Source: Planctomycetaceae bacterium
GTDB taxonomy: Bacteria; Planctomycetota; Planctomycetia; Pirellulales; Thermoguttaceae
Length of the DNA stretch: 5,590 bases
Assembly (NCBI GenBank): GCA_031287585.1
Contig: JAITST010000381.1
Span: 1-5,590, forward strand
Direction of reading: 5' to 3'
Positions within the stretch are counted from its first letter, which is position 1. Each line of letters begins with the position of its first letter. The notes beneath the pieces are model-generated. The model worked only from the letters and a program-made list of their open reading frames with translations, was not told where the DNA came from and did no database searches. The position numbers were made by a program, and so were the translations under genes. This document shows positions 5,489-5,590 of the stretch, piece by piece.

Positions 5489-5590
5489 CGCGCTTCTGTC
5501 GAACAGGTCTGTCAGCAAGTCGAGCCAGTCCTTTTCTCTGTCCCTCTTCAACTCCAACTTTTGCAGCGTCTCCCTCTCCTTCTCTTTCCT
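5438..5590 (-). CDS. C-terminal end of an unidentified charged helical ORF
   Basis: On the minus strand an ORF is open from the right edge to a TAA at 5440-5438, giving 50 residues: RKEKERETLQKLELKRDREK, then DWLDLLTDLFDRSASDSPVR, then TRAAVLLVFF. The first 30 residues are charged and amphipathic, like the end of a coiled coil, and read more like protein than the plus-strand frames there. The segment from about 5453 on is roughly 58% GC by hand count and differs in codon use from the AT-richer KilA-N body. The last few codons are antisense to the KilA-N gene, so the original C-terminus has probably been lost or altered at the junction. I do not recognise a family and no start codon is visible in the window. 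Confidence 0.35.
   Translation of the reverse strand, partial: RKEKERETLQKLELKRDREKDWLDLLTDLFDRSASDSPVRTRAAVLLVFF

Noticed and set aside
5453..5590. Group II intron or its end at the KilA-N junction
   Set aside because: A GTGCG string is present on the minus strand, but I see no domain V/VI-like structure and no reverse transcriptase motif.
1..5590. tRNA, rRNA or CRISPR array
   Set aside because: No cloverleaf with a GTTCGAAT-type T arm, no rRNA stretch and no regularly spaced direct repeats were seen on either strand.

Overview
The window looks like a piece of a planctomycete chromosome of moderate to low GC. The best taxonomic sign is at the left edge. On the minus strand there is the start of a type IV pilin-like protein with the FTLVELLVVIAIIGVLIALL segment followed by LPAVQAA. 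This is the hallmark N-terminus of the DUF1559/SBP_bac_10 prepilin-like proteins that planctomycetes carry in many copies. Two large unknown proteins also resemble planctomycete-restricted families: a membrane protein with HEAT-like repeats and a secreted protein. A gut or Pirellulales-type planctomycete is a guess from composition only.

Layout, left to right. (1) 1-188, minus: the 5' end of the prepilin gene, with a very good sigma-70-type promoter (259-287) and ribosome binding site. Its reading frame is broken by a run of 11 C (126-136). One base fewer would restore a single ORF from the ATG at 188 into the pilin helix, so this is either a slippage switch or a base-count error. (2) 389-2071, minus: a 560-residue protein with an N-terminal membrane anchor, a long variable linker and HEAT-like repeats at the C-terminus; it appears to start at TTG. 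(3) 2072-2370: AT-rich divergent promoter region. (4) 2371-3567, plus: a secreted protein of unknown function with a clear signal peptide, overlapping by 14 bases (5) 3554-3868, plus: a small membrane protein with about three helices. (6) 3869-4091: non-coding, with two perfect hairpins and a TATAAT box. (7) 4092-4952, plus: a YdjC/ChbG-family carbohydrate deacetylase. (8) 4962-5016: an 11-bp perfect inverted repeat plus a third copy of its CAAACATT octamer. (9) 5024-5488, plus: a KilA-N domain protein cut short after its DNA-binding core. (10) 5438-5590, minus: the C-terminal end of an unidentified charged, helical ORF that overlaps the KilA-N tail.

How the genes relate: the secreted protein and the small membrane protein probably form a coupled pair, divergent from the HEAT-like membrane protein. 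The deacetylase and KilA-N genes look independent of them. No complete new defence or metabolic system is evident. The most striking signals are the homopolymer that breaks the prepilin frame, a perfect 32-bp palindrome inside the KilA-N coding sequence that encodes the same ten residues on both strands, and the abrupt junction near 5452 where KilA-N homology stops.
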